Of a DNA stretch of 6,204 bases, positions 1-6,057 are shown piece after piece. Location: contig JACDAV010000145.1 of NCBI GenBank assembly GCA_013695255.1, forward strand, positions 1 to 6,204. The letters are read 5' to 3'. The DNA comes from Chloroflexota bacterium (GTDB lineage: Bacteria; Chloroflexota; Limnocylindria; Limnocylindrales; CSP1-4). Position numbers and translations under genes: made by a program. The stretch's first letter is position 1, and every line of letters starts with the position of its first letter. The notes beneath the pieces were generated by a model. That model had not been told where the DNA came from. It did no database searches and was given only the letters and a program-made list of their open reading frames with translations.

Positions 1-363
1 CGAGCCGCAGTACGGGCACCGGATGGCCGCCGGATCGTCGACCGGCGGGGCGAAGCCCGAACGCCGGAGCTTCTCGCCGCCATCCGGCGTGATGCGGTCC
101 GACGTCCACGGCACCCGGTAGCCGAAGACGACTTCGACCGGGCGACCGAACGCCCGCAGCCGACCCTCCACGGCCTCGCGGATGGCGTCGACGGCCGGGC
201 AGCCGACGAACGTCGGAAGAAGCTCGACCCGGATGCCGTCCGCGGTGACCGCGACGCCTTCGACCATGCCGAGGTCGACGACGGACACGACCGGGATCTC
301 CGGGTCCGGCACGTCGGCGAGCGCCGCCCGGACGGCCGACTCGTCAACGACCGCCGTCGGCAT
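1..363 (-). CDS. paaD: PaaD, phenylacetyl-CoA epoxidase maturation protein (3' end outside window)
   Basis: PaaD belongs to the DUF59/SufT-like family. It is required for an active phenylacetyl-CoA 1,2-epoxidase, probably by helping iron-sulfur or metal centre assembly in the cytoplasm. The 121 visible codons carry the family landmarks: DVPDPEIPV at residues 17-25, DLGMV at 30-34, and PTFVGCPAV at 50-58 with the conserved Cys55. The start of the C-terminal zinc ribbon, IRCPYCGS, is at 114-121. The second half of the ribbon is cut off by the window edge. E. coli PaaD has the same order of motifs. The ATG at 363 shares one base with the paaC stop (TGATG), so translation is coupled to paaC. There is only a weak G-rich stretch upstream as ribosome binding site. 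The family call is firm; only the C-terminus is unknown. Confidence 0.93.
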   Translation of the reverse strand, partial: MPTAVVDESAVRAALADVPDPEIPVVSVVDLGMVEGVAVTADGIRVELLPTFVGCPAVDAIREAVEGRLRAFGRPVEVVFGYRVPWTSDRITPDGGEKLRRSGFAPPVDDPAAIRCPYCGS

Positions 364-1148
364 CACCATGTCGCCCCCGGATCCATTTGGCGGACCGAGG
401 TGAACTCTCCGTGCAGCCACCGGAAGGCCTCTGAGTGGTTGGTCCGGGCCGCTGCCGGCTCGGCGGCCGGCGGCGGCATCGGCAGGCCGAGCCGCTCGAA
501 GGCCGGCCCGATCTCTGCCCGCCAGCGGGCGTCGAGATCGACCGAGCCGGCGTCGAGGATGCCGGCCATGACGAGGCTCAGCTCGTTCGGCAGGGGCGCG
601 AGCACCGTCGCCGCGTCCGGCGCGAGCCGCGCGAGCGCGTCGAGCAGGCGCCGGCGCGGCTCGCCGCCCGCTCCCGCCAGCCGTTCCAGCCAGGCGGACA
701 CGTGCATCCGGTGGTAGCGCTCTTCGCGCCGGATCTTGGCCACCAGCTCGCGAAGTGGCTCGTACGAGCAGGCGCCAAGCGCCTCGAGCCGCACGGCATC
801 GGCCGTGTCGTAGAGATAGCGGCGGGCGATCGTGTCCGCCCAGTCGCCGCGCGGGTGATCGAGCAGCCGGGCGTGGAAGTAGCCCTCGGGTGGTCGGTCG
901 TAGGCGATGGCGTCGGCGTCGCGCCCGTCATCGACCAGCTCGGCCAGGAGGCGGTAGAGCGCCTGCGCGTGCCCCAGCTCGTCCTGGGCGATCGAGCTCA
1001 TCGCAACGTCCTCCTCGAGGAGCGGCGCGATCCCGGTCCACTCGGAATCCGAGAAGCCGATCACGAGCTCGTCATCGGCCATGGCGAGGAGCAGCAGCGC
1101 GAGCGCGTCACGCGTGGCCGGGACGAGAGCTTCCGAGACCGCGGTCAC
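363..1148 (-). CDS. paaC: PaaC, phenylacetyl-CoA 1,2-epoxidase subunit
   Basis: This is the ferritin-like partner of PaaA in the ring-1,2-epoxidase complex (PaaA_PaaC family), 261 residues against about 248 in E. coli. I chose the GTG at 1148 because it overlaps the paaB stop as GTGA and gives a family-like N-terminus. An ORF reaching further upstream in this frame is only read-through antisense to nothing and out of frame with paaB. Seen in the protein: DDELVIGF (25-32), the helix motif AQDELGHA (54-61), ADTIARRYLYD (104-114), IRREERYH (139-146) followed by WLERL, and a C-terminal FRWLHGEF. In E. coli PaaC the corresponding positions have lost the metal ligands and the subunit is structural. 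Here Glu27, Glu57, His60, Asp114, Glu143 and His146 match the PaaA ligand pattern, so this subunit may bind its own diiron centre. An AAGG about 10 bases upstream is a weak ribosome binding site. Confidence 0.95.
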   Translation of the reverse strand: MTAVSEALVPATRDALALLLLAMADDELVIGFSDSEWTGIAPLLEEDVAMSSIAQDELGHAQALYRLLAELVDDGRDADAIAYDRPPEGYFHARLLDHPRGDWADTIARRYLYDTADAVRLEALGACSYEPLRELVAKIRREERYHRMHVSAWLERLAGAGGEPRRRLLDALARLAPDAATVLAPLPNELSLVMAGILDAGSVDLDARWRAEIGPAFERLGLPMPPPAAEPAAARTNHSEAFRWLHGEFTSVRQMDPGATW

Positions 1149-1465
1149 CGGTTGGAAGCCTTCGGCTTCGGCCGGCCGCTCCGCTCGCGGGCCGCCGCCA
1201 GCTTGTCCCGCATCACGTACCCGCCGGGCTTCTTGAACGACCGGTCGAGTGGCGGGTTGAGCAGGTCCGGGTCGGACAGGTCGTGGACGTCCGCCCGCCG
1301 GACGACCCACAGGCGGACGCTTTCCTGGCGCCGGCCGAAGAGCTCGCGGGCGTAGTGCACCGCCAGCTCCGCGTCGGGGGCGAGGACGCTGCCCCCGTGG
1401 CGCATCGGATCGCCCTCCTTCTCCTGCCGGAACACCTCCCAGGGCTCCAGCGGCGGCGCCGTCAT
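1145..1465 (-). CDS. paaB: PaaB, phenylacetyl-CoA 1,2-epoxidase small subunit
   Basis: PaaB is the small non-catalytic subunit that bridges PaaA/PaaC units in the epoxidase complex. The 106-residue product shows the family pattern: PWEVFRQEKEG near the N-terminus (8-18), HGGSVLAPDAELAVHYAR (23-40), RRQE (45-48) and LWVVRRADV (52-60). It is slightly longer than E. coli PaaB (95 residues), with a basic tail ending GRPKPKASNR. The ATG at 1465 overlaps the paaA stop as ATGA. No good Shine-Dalgarno sequence precedes it, so expression probably depends on ribosomes finishing paaA. The stop in turn overlaps the paaC GTG. An open frame continues far upstream, but that part is a shadow of paaA. Confidence 0.95.
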   Translation of the reverse strand: MTAPPLEPWEVFRQEKEGDPMRHGGSVLAPDAELAVHYARELFGRRQESVRLWVVRRADVHDLSDPDLLNPPLDRSFKKPGGYVMRDKLAAARERSGRPKPKASNR

Positions 1466-2454
1466 GCCGCGGTTGGCTGCGCCGCGAGAATGGAATCCCG
1501 CACCCACGCCGTGTCGTCCCAGTTGAGCTGCCGGAAGGCGAGCCGCTCCTGGCTCCTGGGGCCGTGGTTGGTGACGACGGTCCGGAGCTCCTGCCAGTCG
1601 GGCTCGCCATATCGCCATGCGCCGGCCTCGTCGTCGTAGCGCAGCTCCGGGTCCGGCAACGTCAGGCCCAGCTCGAGGATCCGGGGGACGTAGATCGACA
1701 AAAACTCCTGGCGGAGCTCCTCGGACGTCTTGGCCTTGATCCGCCAGTGGAGGTCTCGGTCCTTCGCACGGTCGCTCCGTGGGCCGTGCATCTGCATCAG
1801 GGGCCCCCACCAGCGGTCGAGCGCCTCCTGGACCATCGCCCGCTGCTGCGCCGTCCCGGTCACCATCGTCACCACGACGTCGCGCCCGTGCATGATGTGG
1901 ACGCTCTCCTCCCAGCAGATCTTGCGCATCGTCCGTGCGTACGGCGCGTAGCTCGAATCGCGGAGCGCCTGCTGGGCGACGATCGCGGCGGCGTCGACGA
2001 GCCAGGCGATGATCCCGATGTCCGCCCAGGTGCGGGTCGGGTAGTGGAAGACGTTGTGGAACTTCGTCTTCCCTGCCAGCAGGTCCTCGATCATCGCGTC
2101 GCGCGGCTTGCCGAGATCCTCGGCCACCCGGTAGAGCAGCTGCGCGTGGCCGACCTCGTCCTGGACCTTGGCGGTCAGGGCGAGCTTGCGGCGGAGGGTC
2201 GGCGCGCGCATCAGCCACTCGCGCTCGGGAAGGACCCCCATGAGCTCCGAGTTGGCGTGCATCTCGACGAAGCGCAGGACGCCCGTCCGATACTCGTCCG
2301 GCATCCAGTCGGTCGACTCGACCTTGCCGCCGGCCTGCACATGGGCCTCGAAGAGCTCGAACCGCTCGTCGTGGTCGCGGTGGTCGTCGTTGAACGGGAG
2401 GCGGCCGCGCTCGCCGGGAGCGAGAACGGGCTCGAGGGCGAGCGGATCGGTCAT
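1462..2454 (-). CDS. paaA: PaaA, catalytic diiron subunit of phenylacetyl-CoA 1,2-epoxidase
   Basis: PaaA carries the diiron site that inserts one oxygen atom from O2 into the aromatic ring of phenylacetyl-CoA, giving the 1,2-epoxide; electrons come from PaaE, which is not in this window. Likely iron ligands are Glu70 (HANSEL), Glu100 and His103 (QDEVGHAQ), Asp154 (WLVDAAAI), and Glu183 and His186 (EESVH). Spacing of the first four equals that of E. coli PaaA. Other family blocks are MPDEYR (51-56), RAPTLRRK (83-90), RTWADIGIIAWLVD (141-154) and PDWQEL (285-290). The protein is 330 residues against about 309, with the extra length in an acidic N-terminal extension of about 28 residues before DWMPDEYR. 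The ATG at 2454 overlaps the regulator stop (ATGA) and has a good GGAGGA ribosome binding site about 7 bases upstream, the best in the operon. Confidence 0.97.
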   Translation of the reverse strand: MTDPLALEPVLAPGERGRLPFNDDHRDHDERFELFEAHVQAGGKVESTDWMPDEYRTGVLRFVEMHANSELMGVLPEREWLMRAPTLRRKLALTAKVQDEVGHAQLLYRVAEDLGKPRDAMIEDLLAGKTKFHNVFHYPTRTWADIGIIAWLVDAAAIVAQQALRDSSYAPYARTMRKICWEESVHIMHGRDVVVTMVTGTAQQRAMVQEALDRWWGPLMQMHGPRSDRAKDRDLHWRIKAKTSEELRQEFLSIYVPRILELGLTLPDPELRYDDEAGAWRYGEPDWQELRTVVTNHGPRSQERLAFRQLNWDDTAWVRDSILAAQPTAA

Positions 2455-3044
2455 CGATGGTCCTCCGTCAGGGCGCGGACCGCGAAGCCCACATAGTGGT
2501 CGGCAATCCGGTCCGGCGGCAGCCGGCCGTCGGCGCGATACCAGGTGGCCAGCCCGTTGAGCGCCGTCAGGATGAAGGTGGCAGCGATCGCCGGATCCGT
2601 CGGCAGCAGCTCGCCGTCCGTCATGCCCCGGCCGACGATGTCGCGCAGCCGCGCCTCGTACGCGTCGCGCCGGGCAAGGATCGCCCTCCGGCGCTCACCC
2701 GTCAGGTGGCGCCACTCGTGGACGAAGACGTTGGCCAGCTCGGGGTCCGATGCGATGACCGCCACGTGGGCCCGCACGAAGGCAGCGATGCTCTCCGCCG
2801 CACCGGCCGAGGCCGGGAGGCCCGCCAGCGACCTTGCGGCCGCCTGCTCGAACGCCTCGGCGGACCGCTCGACGATCGTCCACAGCACGTCCTCCTTGGA
2901 CGTCACGTGGGCGTACAGGCTTGAGCCCTGCACGTCGAGTGCCCGCGCGATGTCGCGGATGCTGGTGGCCGCATAGCCGCGCTCGCGGAAGAGGCCACTG
3001 GCGACGTTCTCGATCGCCCGGCGGCGAGTCGGCAGTTCGAGCAT
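2451..3044 (-). CDS. TetR-family repressor, PaaR-like
   Basis: This is a TetR/AcrR-family DNA-binding regulator of about 197 residues. The N-terminal helix-turn-helix domain is clear: SGLFRERGYAATSIRDIARALD, then VQGSSLYAHVTSKEDVL, ending near residue 54. The C-terminal ligand domain includes VFVHEWRHLTGERRRAI and ALNGLATWY, a pattern seen in regulators that sense acyl-CoA-type ligands. It is the first gene of the paa operon and overlaps paaA by ATGA. Directly upstream is a palindrome matching the Thermus PaaR operator, so it most likely represses itself and paaABCD and is released by phenylacetyl-CoA. The ligand is inferred, not visible. The start is uncertain: ATG 3044 is chosen, with an in-frame GTG at 3047 (AGG 9 bases upstream) and TTG at 3056 also possible. 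TTG would begin at the operator edge with almost no leader, so it is least likely. Confidence 0.88.
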   Translation of the reverse strand: MLELPTRRRAIENVASGLFRERGYAATSIRDIARALDVQGSSLYAHVTSKEDVLWTIVERSAEAFEQAAARSLAGLPASAGAAESIAAFVRAHVAVIASDPELANVFVHEWRHLTGERRRAILARRDAYEARLRDIVGRGMTDGELLPTDPAIAATFILTALNGLATWYRADGRLPPDRIADHYVGFAVRALTEDHR

Positions 3045-3056
3045 CACGGCATCCAA

Positions 3057-3072
3057 CCTAACGTTCGTTAGG
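3057..3072. promoter_or_regulatory. PaaR-type operator, 16-bp palindrome
   Basis: CCTAACGTTCGTTAGG is an inverted repeat with 7-bp arms (CCTAACG/CGTTAGG) around a TT centre. The inner 14 bases fit the consensus CNAACGNNCGTTNG that, from memory, was reported for the TetR-family phenylacetate repressor PaaR of Thermus thermophilus. It sits at the expected transcription start of the regulator-paaABCD operon and just upstream of the regulator start codons, where a bound TetR dimer would block initiation. I saw no second copy in the window. Confidence 0.85.
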
Positions 3073-3203
3073 CGCGCACCTTAGAACGGTGTCGGTCCGC
3101 CGTCAATGAAGGCGCTTCGCTCGTTCGCCGCCGGTCGCGGGCCGCGATAACGCTGGTGGACGTGGCAGCAGGGGCGACACGCGACGAGCAGGTTCGTATC
3201 CGA
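3073..3203. other. Intergenic stretch upstream of the paa operon
   Basis: Together with the GNAT remnant this fills the gap between the GT87 stop (3281) and the regulator. Apart from the promoter described separately I see no convincing gene and no terminator hairpin with a T-run for the GT87 transcript, so read-through from the GT87 genes into the paa operon is possible. A minus-strand frame here spells NLLVACRPCCHVHQRY (about 3195-3145), faintly like the end of an HNH nuclease, but this is too short to annotate as a gene. Confidence 0.5.
3078..3106 (-). promoter_or_regulatory. Sigma70-type promoter of the regulator-paaABCD operon
   Basis: On the minus strand a -35 box TTGACG (3106-3101) is followed after exactly 17 bases by TAAGGT (3083-3078) as -10 box, which keeps the important TA...T positions. 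Initiation would fall about 5-9 bases downstream, at G3073 or A3069, inside or at the edge of the operator palindrome. The -35 is strong and the -10 is moderate. The placement relative to the operator and to the first gene supports the call. Confidence 0.6.
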
Positions 3204-3340
3204 ATGGCCAATGAAGCGGAGGCCCGTGTTCGGGGATTCGCCCAGCTGTTCGTGTGGCCGAGCGAGGAGAGCGTCGAGTTCTACGGGCGAGCCGGCTTCT
3301 CGCGGTCGACGGAGGTCCACGAGCTATTCCTTGGTGACCG
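3204..3340 (+). pseudogene. 3' remnant of a GNAT N-acetyltransferase gene
   Basis: An open plus-strand frame (GTG 3156 to stop 3419) contains FAQLFVWPSEESVEFYGRAG followed by F and VHELFL. This resembles the last strands and helix of GNAT acetyltransferases (hydrophobic strand, then a helix reaching FYxRxGF, then a final strand). The region before it, back into the paa promoter, has no acetyl-CoA pyrophosphate-binding loop (R/Q-x-x-G-x-G/A) and no plausible start, so only the C-terminal third survives. The frame then runs past the expected end into sequence antisense to the GT87 gene. A short working protein is unlikely; I read it as a decayed or truncated gene. The similarity is by eye only. 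Confidence 0.5.
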
Positions 3341-4687
3341 TGACGGATCCCGGGCCCTGGACCCGACATCCGACGACGGTGCTGGCACGGAGGACAGCGG
3401 GCCGCGCCGGACTGCCTGACTCGAACCGGGCACCAGCCGGCCCCACGGCCCGATCCCGGTTGGAAGCGGGTGCCACTCCGCGCCCTCGCCGGCCGCGGCA
3501 GGGTCCCGTCGCAGCGTCGGCACGAACCAGGCGACCACTGTCAGCCCGATCGCGAGCCACCAGCCCAGCCCGGGAGAGACCGCGGTGATCGCGAGAGCCC
3601 CCCACAGCGCGATGGCGCGAAGCTCCAGGAGCGCGGGCAACCCCATGATCAGTCCGTGGCTGTAGAGCGACGGGGACGCGACAGCGGTCGCGAGACCCAG
3701 GCGAGCCAGCCCCGAGCGACCGGCGGTATGGACGGCTGCGGCGAAGACGGCGCCCGCCGCGGCGATGGCCGCCCACCCCGGCACGAAGTATAGGAGCCCG
3801 AAGCCGTACAACGACGCTGGCAGGAACGGCTGGGAGGCACGGAACAGGTCGAGACCCCTCCACCACTCGGCCCAACGACCGGGGCCGGTGAGCGGCAGCG
3901 TGGCGAGGCAGGCGCCCGCCACGATCGCGATGCCGGCGGCGAGTGCGCGCCAGCGCCCTTCGCGGACGAGCCACGCCGCGGCAAGGCCGCTGTAGATCTT
4001 GAAGATCGGCGCAAGGACGAGACCGGCGGGCCAACGCGGGGCAGCGGCGAACAGCAGCGCCACGAGCACCGCGACGTTTCCCACCTGGATCCCCTGGAAC
4101 ACGGGCGGCCACGCCAGCAGCACGGCAACCCAGCGCCAGGGCAGCCCGAACAGACGAAGGGCCGCGACCGCCGCGCCGACGGAACCCGCCACCCAGCCGG
4201 TCCGGGCGACGGCGTCCGGCAGGGCTCCCAGCCCGGCGAAGAGCGGGAGCGTCACCGGCGGGTAGAGGAACGGGTATCCCGGAGGCTCGTCCGGCCGCTC
4301 CATGAGGACGTGATCGAGATAGACCGGCGCGCCCGCGGCGAATTGGTCGCCGGCGCGCAGGTAGATGTCGAGATCCCGCAGCTCGCGGCCGGAGGCGAGG
4401 TAGGCCACGTCCGTCAGGAGCATCGCGGTGACCGTGCCGATGGCGACAGCGGCGAGCGCCCGCGGCCTGCGCCCCGTTGCCGACCAGCCGGCGATCGCCA
4501 GCGTCGTGGCGACGATCCACACCGGCCCGAACGACGGCCCGCCGGACCATGGCAGATCCCAGTCGACGGTCGCGTACAGCGTGTACGCGACGAGGCCGGC
4601 CGCAACTGCCCACGGAGCCAGCGCAGCGAGCGGCGCAGGCAGGTCCGCCGTCGAGCGCCAGCGGCTCGTGCGCGGCGACAGCGTCAC
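3281..4687 (-). CDS. GT87/DUF2029-like membrane glycosyltransferase, downstream copy
   Basis: This 468-residue polytopic membrane protein, with roughly ten to twelve hydrophobic segments between residues 20 and 390, resembles GT87 (DUF2029) GT-C glycosyltransferases. In characterised members these move a sugar, such as mannose, from a polyprenyl-phosphate donor to a lipid acceptor outside the membrane. Family-like blocks are RDLDIYLRAGDQFAAGAPVY (104-123, candidate catalytic Asp105 or Asp107), YPFLYPPVTLPLF (138-150), QVGNVAVLVAL (201-211), PIFKIYSGL (227-235), LPASLYGFG (289-297) and VASPSLYSHG (336-345). It is a paralogue of the gene upstream and overlaps its stop as GTGA, giving a GTG start at 4687. 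Unlike the upstream copy, its last 45-50 residues after WHPLPTG are Ser/Arg/Pro-rich, and about the last 18 are read antisense through a GNAT relic, so the original stop was probably lost. Donor and acceptor are unknown, and no link to phenylacetate is evident. Confidence 0.8.
   Translation of the reverse strand: MTLSPRTSRWRSTADLPAPLAALAPWAVAAGLVAYTLYATVDWDLPWSGGPSFGPVWIVATTLAIAGWSATGRRPRALAAVAIGTVTAMLLTDVAYLASGRELRDLDIYLRAGDQFAAGAPVYLDHVLMERPDEPPGYPFLYPPVTLPLFAGLGALPDAVARTGWVAGSVGAAVAALRLFGLPWRWVAVLLAWPPVFQGIQVGNVAVLVALLFAAAPRWPAGLVLAPIFKIYSGLAAAWLVREGRWRALAAGIAIVAGACLATLPLTGPGRWAEWWRGLDLFRASQPFLPASLYGFGLLYFVPGWAAIAAAGAVFAAAVHTAGRSGLARLGLATAVASPSLYSHGLIMGLPALLELRAIALWGALAITAVSPGLGWWLAIGLTVVAWFVPTLRRDPAAAGEGAEWHPLPTGIGPWGRLVPGSSQAVRRGPLSSVPAPSSDVGSRARDPSRSPRNSSWTSVDREKPARP
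3987..4011. repeat. 25-bp exact direct repeat shared by the two GT87 genes (copy 1)
   Basis: These 25 bases, starting CCGCTGTAGATCTTG, recur identically at 5285-5309. They encode the PIFKIYSG motif in both GT87 paralogues. The identity at the third codon positions points to a recent duplication or gene conversion at this spot, as the flanking sequence is much less similar. Confidence 0.85.
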
Positions 4688-6057
4688 CGTCCCGGCTCGT
4701 GCACCGCGATGAACCGGGGCGAGCGAGTCTCAAGGGCGGCTGTCGCGGACCACGGCACCTCCCCTGTCCCGAGCGGGTGCCAGGGGTCCGCACCCGGGCG
4801 CTTCCGGAGCGCGGGTATCGACCAGCTGGCCACGACCAGCCCGAGGGCCACGAACCAGGCCAGGCCCGGCGAACAGGCGGTCAGCCCGAGGGCCAGCCAG
4901 AACCATGGCGTGTCGAGGCGGACGAGGGCCGGCAGCGCCACCAGCCAGCCGTGGGAGAAGAGCGACGGGGAGGCGACGACGGTCGCGACGCCCAGCCGGC
5001 TCAGCTGCTCCCGTCCCTCCCGGGCCCGGAGAGCCGCGAGCGTGACCGCCAGTCCAAGCACGCCGAAGACCGCCAGCGGGAGGTATCGGGCCAGACCGAA
5101 CCCGTAGAGGTAGTCCGGCAGCAAACGCTGCGAGACCTGGTAGGCCTGCAGGCCGCCGAGCCACTGGCTCCACGCGCCCATGCCGGTCAATGGCAGCGTC
5201 GCCAGGCCGATCGCCACCACGGCGACCGCCCCGAGCACCAGCGAGCGCCAGTGCTCGCGCCGCAGCAGCCAGAGCGCGGCGATCCCGCTGTAGATCTTGA
5301 AGATCGGCGGCACGACGAGCAGGGCCGGCCGCCACGCCGCCGCCGCGAACAGCGCGAACAGCGGCACCGCGACATTGCCGACGTAGATGCCCTGCGCGAC
5401 AGGCGGCCAGGCCAGCGCGATCATCGTCCATCGCCAGTCGAGCCCGATCCAGCGGCAGCCGGCCACGACGGCGGCGAGCGACGCTGCGACCCAGCCGGCC
5501 GCCGCCACCGGAAACGGCAGGCTGGCCAGGGCGCCGAACAGGGGCAGGGTGAGCGGCGGGTAGAGGAACGGGTAGTTCGAGAGATCCTCCGGGCGAGCGG
5601 CGAGCGGGACGGACAGGTAGACCGGCGCGCCGGTGCGCCAGCGGTCGCCGGCCTTGAGATAGATCTCCAGGTCGCGCAGCCCCTGCGTCCAGAACAGCGT
5701 GATGTCCGTCAGGACCATGGCGGAGACAACGACGATCGCGGTGACTGCCAGCGGCCCGAGCGCGAGCCGCAGCCGCCGCCAGGCGACACCGAGGCTCAGG
5801 GCGGCCCCCACCCAGACCGGCGGAAAGGGGATTCCCTGCCAGTTGGGGAACTCCCAGGTCCAGGTGACGAAGAGGACGTAGGCGGCGAGGACGATCGGCA
5901 TGAGCCACCGTCGATCGGCCGCGATGGCGCCCCCTGGCGCCGAACGTCCGAGGGGCGTGGCCGCCGCCGCGCTCGTCAACCGGCGCCATCGATCGAGCGG
6001 ACCAGGCTGCTGCCGGTCGTTTCCGCCCAACTCGGCGGAAGGAGGGCGGCCCGTCAT
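4684..6057 (-). CDS. GT87/DUF2029-like membrane glycosyltransferase, upstream copy
   Basis: This 457-residue polytopic membrane protein is of the same GT87-like type. An extramembrane Arg/Pro-rich N-terminus of about 50 residues precedes the first membrane segment (MPIVLAAYVLFVTW, 53-66). Shared blocks with the downstream copy are RDLEIYLKAGDRWRTGAPVY (128-147, candidate catalytic Asp129), YPFLYPPLTLPLF (162-174), YVGNVAVPLFAL (225-236), PIFKIYSGI (251-259), LPDYLYGFG (313-321), VASPSLFSHG (361-370) and ACSPGLAWFVALG (394-406). The C-terminus after PWHPLGTG is short and cytosolic-looking. The ATG at 6057 lies 24 bp after the upstream hydratase stop, within a repeated stop/start cassette. A start at Met53 would remove the basic N-terminus but keep all membrane segments. 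The enzymatic role is inferred from family resemblance only; the acceptor and sugar are not deducible. Confidence 0.83.
   Translation of the reverse strand: MTGRPPSAELGGNDRQQPGPLDRWRRLTSAAAATPLGRSAPGGAIAADRRWLMPIVLAAYVLFVTWTWEFPNWQGIPFPPVWVGAALSLGVAWRRLRLALGPLAVTAIVVVSAMVLTDITLFWTQGLRDLEIYLKAGDRWRTGAPVYLSVPLAARPEDLSNYPFLYPPLTLPLFGALASLPFPVAAAGWVAASLAAVVAGCRWIGLDWRWTMIALAWPPVAQGIYVGNVAVPLFALFAAAAWRPALLVVPPIFKIYSGIAALWLLRREHWRSLVLGAVAVVAIGLATLPLTGMGAWSQWLGGLQAYQVSQRLLPDYLYGFGLARYLPLAVFGVLGLAVTLAALRAREGREQLSRLGVATVVASPSLFSHGWLVALPALVRLDTPWFWLALGLTACSPGLAWFVALGLVVASWSIPALRKRPGADPWHPLGTGEVPWSATAALETRSPRFIAVHEPGR
5285..5309. repeat. 25-bp exact direct repeat shared by the two GT87 genes (copy 2)
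   Basis: This is the second copy of the 25-bp identity at 3987-4011, in the same orientation and 1,298 bp away. Recombination between the copies would delete one gene equivalent and leave a single hybrid GT87 gene. Confidence 0.85.

Noticed and set aside
1149..1610. N-terminal extension of the paaC frame to 1610
   Set aside because: It runs through paaB in another frame. The GTG at 1148 gives the family-length protein and a GTGA overlap.
400..1639. Long plus-strand open frames across paaB and paaC (up to about 300 codons)
   Set aside because: They are antisense to well-recognised paa genes, are rich in Arg, Pro and Ala as expected from GC-rich shadow frames, and show no family motifs.
3107..3280. 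Rho-independent terminator after the downstream GT87 gene
   Set aside because: I looked for a GC hairpin followed by a T-run on the minus strand and found none.
3991..4006. Small palindrome GATCTTGAAGATC in both GT87 genes
   Set aside because: It is explained by the conserved codons for IFKIY. It lies inside coding sequence and has no sign of regulatory use.
3324..4793. Minus-strand 489-codon frame overlapping the downstream GT87 gene
   Set aside because: It is the +1 shadow of the GT87 gene. The Arg-rich composition lacks membrane segments, while the other frame carries all GT87-like blocks.
4310..5107. Plus-strand 265-codon frame across the GT87 junction
   Set aside because: It is antisense to both GT87 genes, has no ribosome binding site or family motif, and shows shadow-type composition.
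4730..5989. Minus-strand 419-codon frame overlapping the upstream GT87 gene
   Set aside because: It is an Arg/Gly/Pro-rich shadow frame without recognisable motifs; the GT87 frame explains the region.
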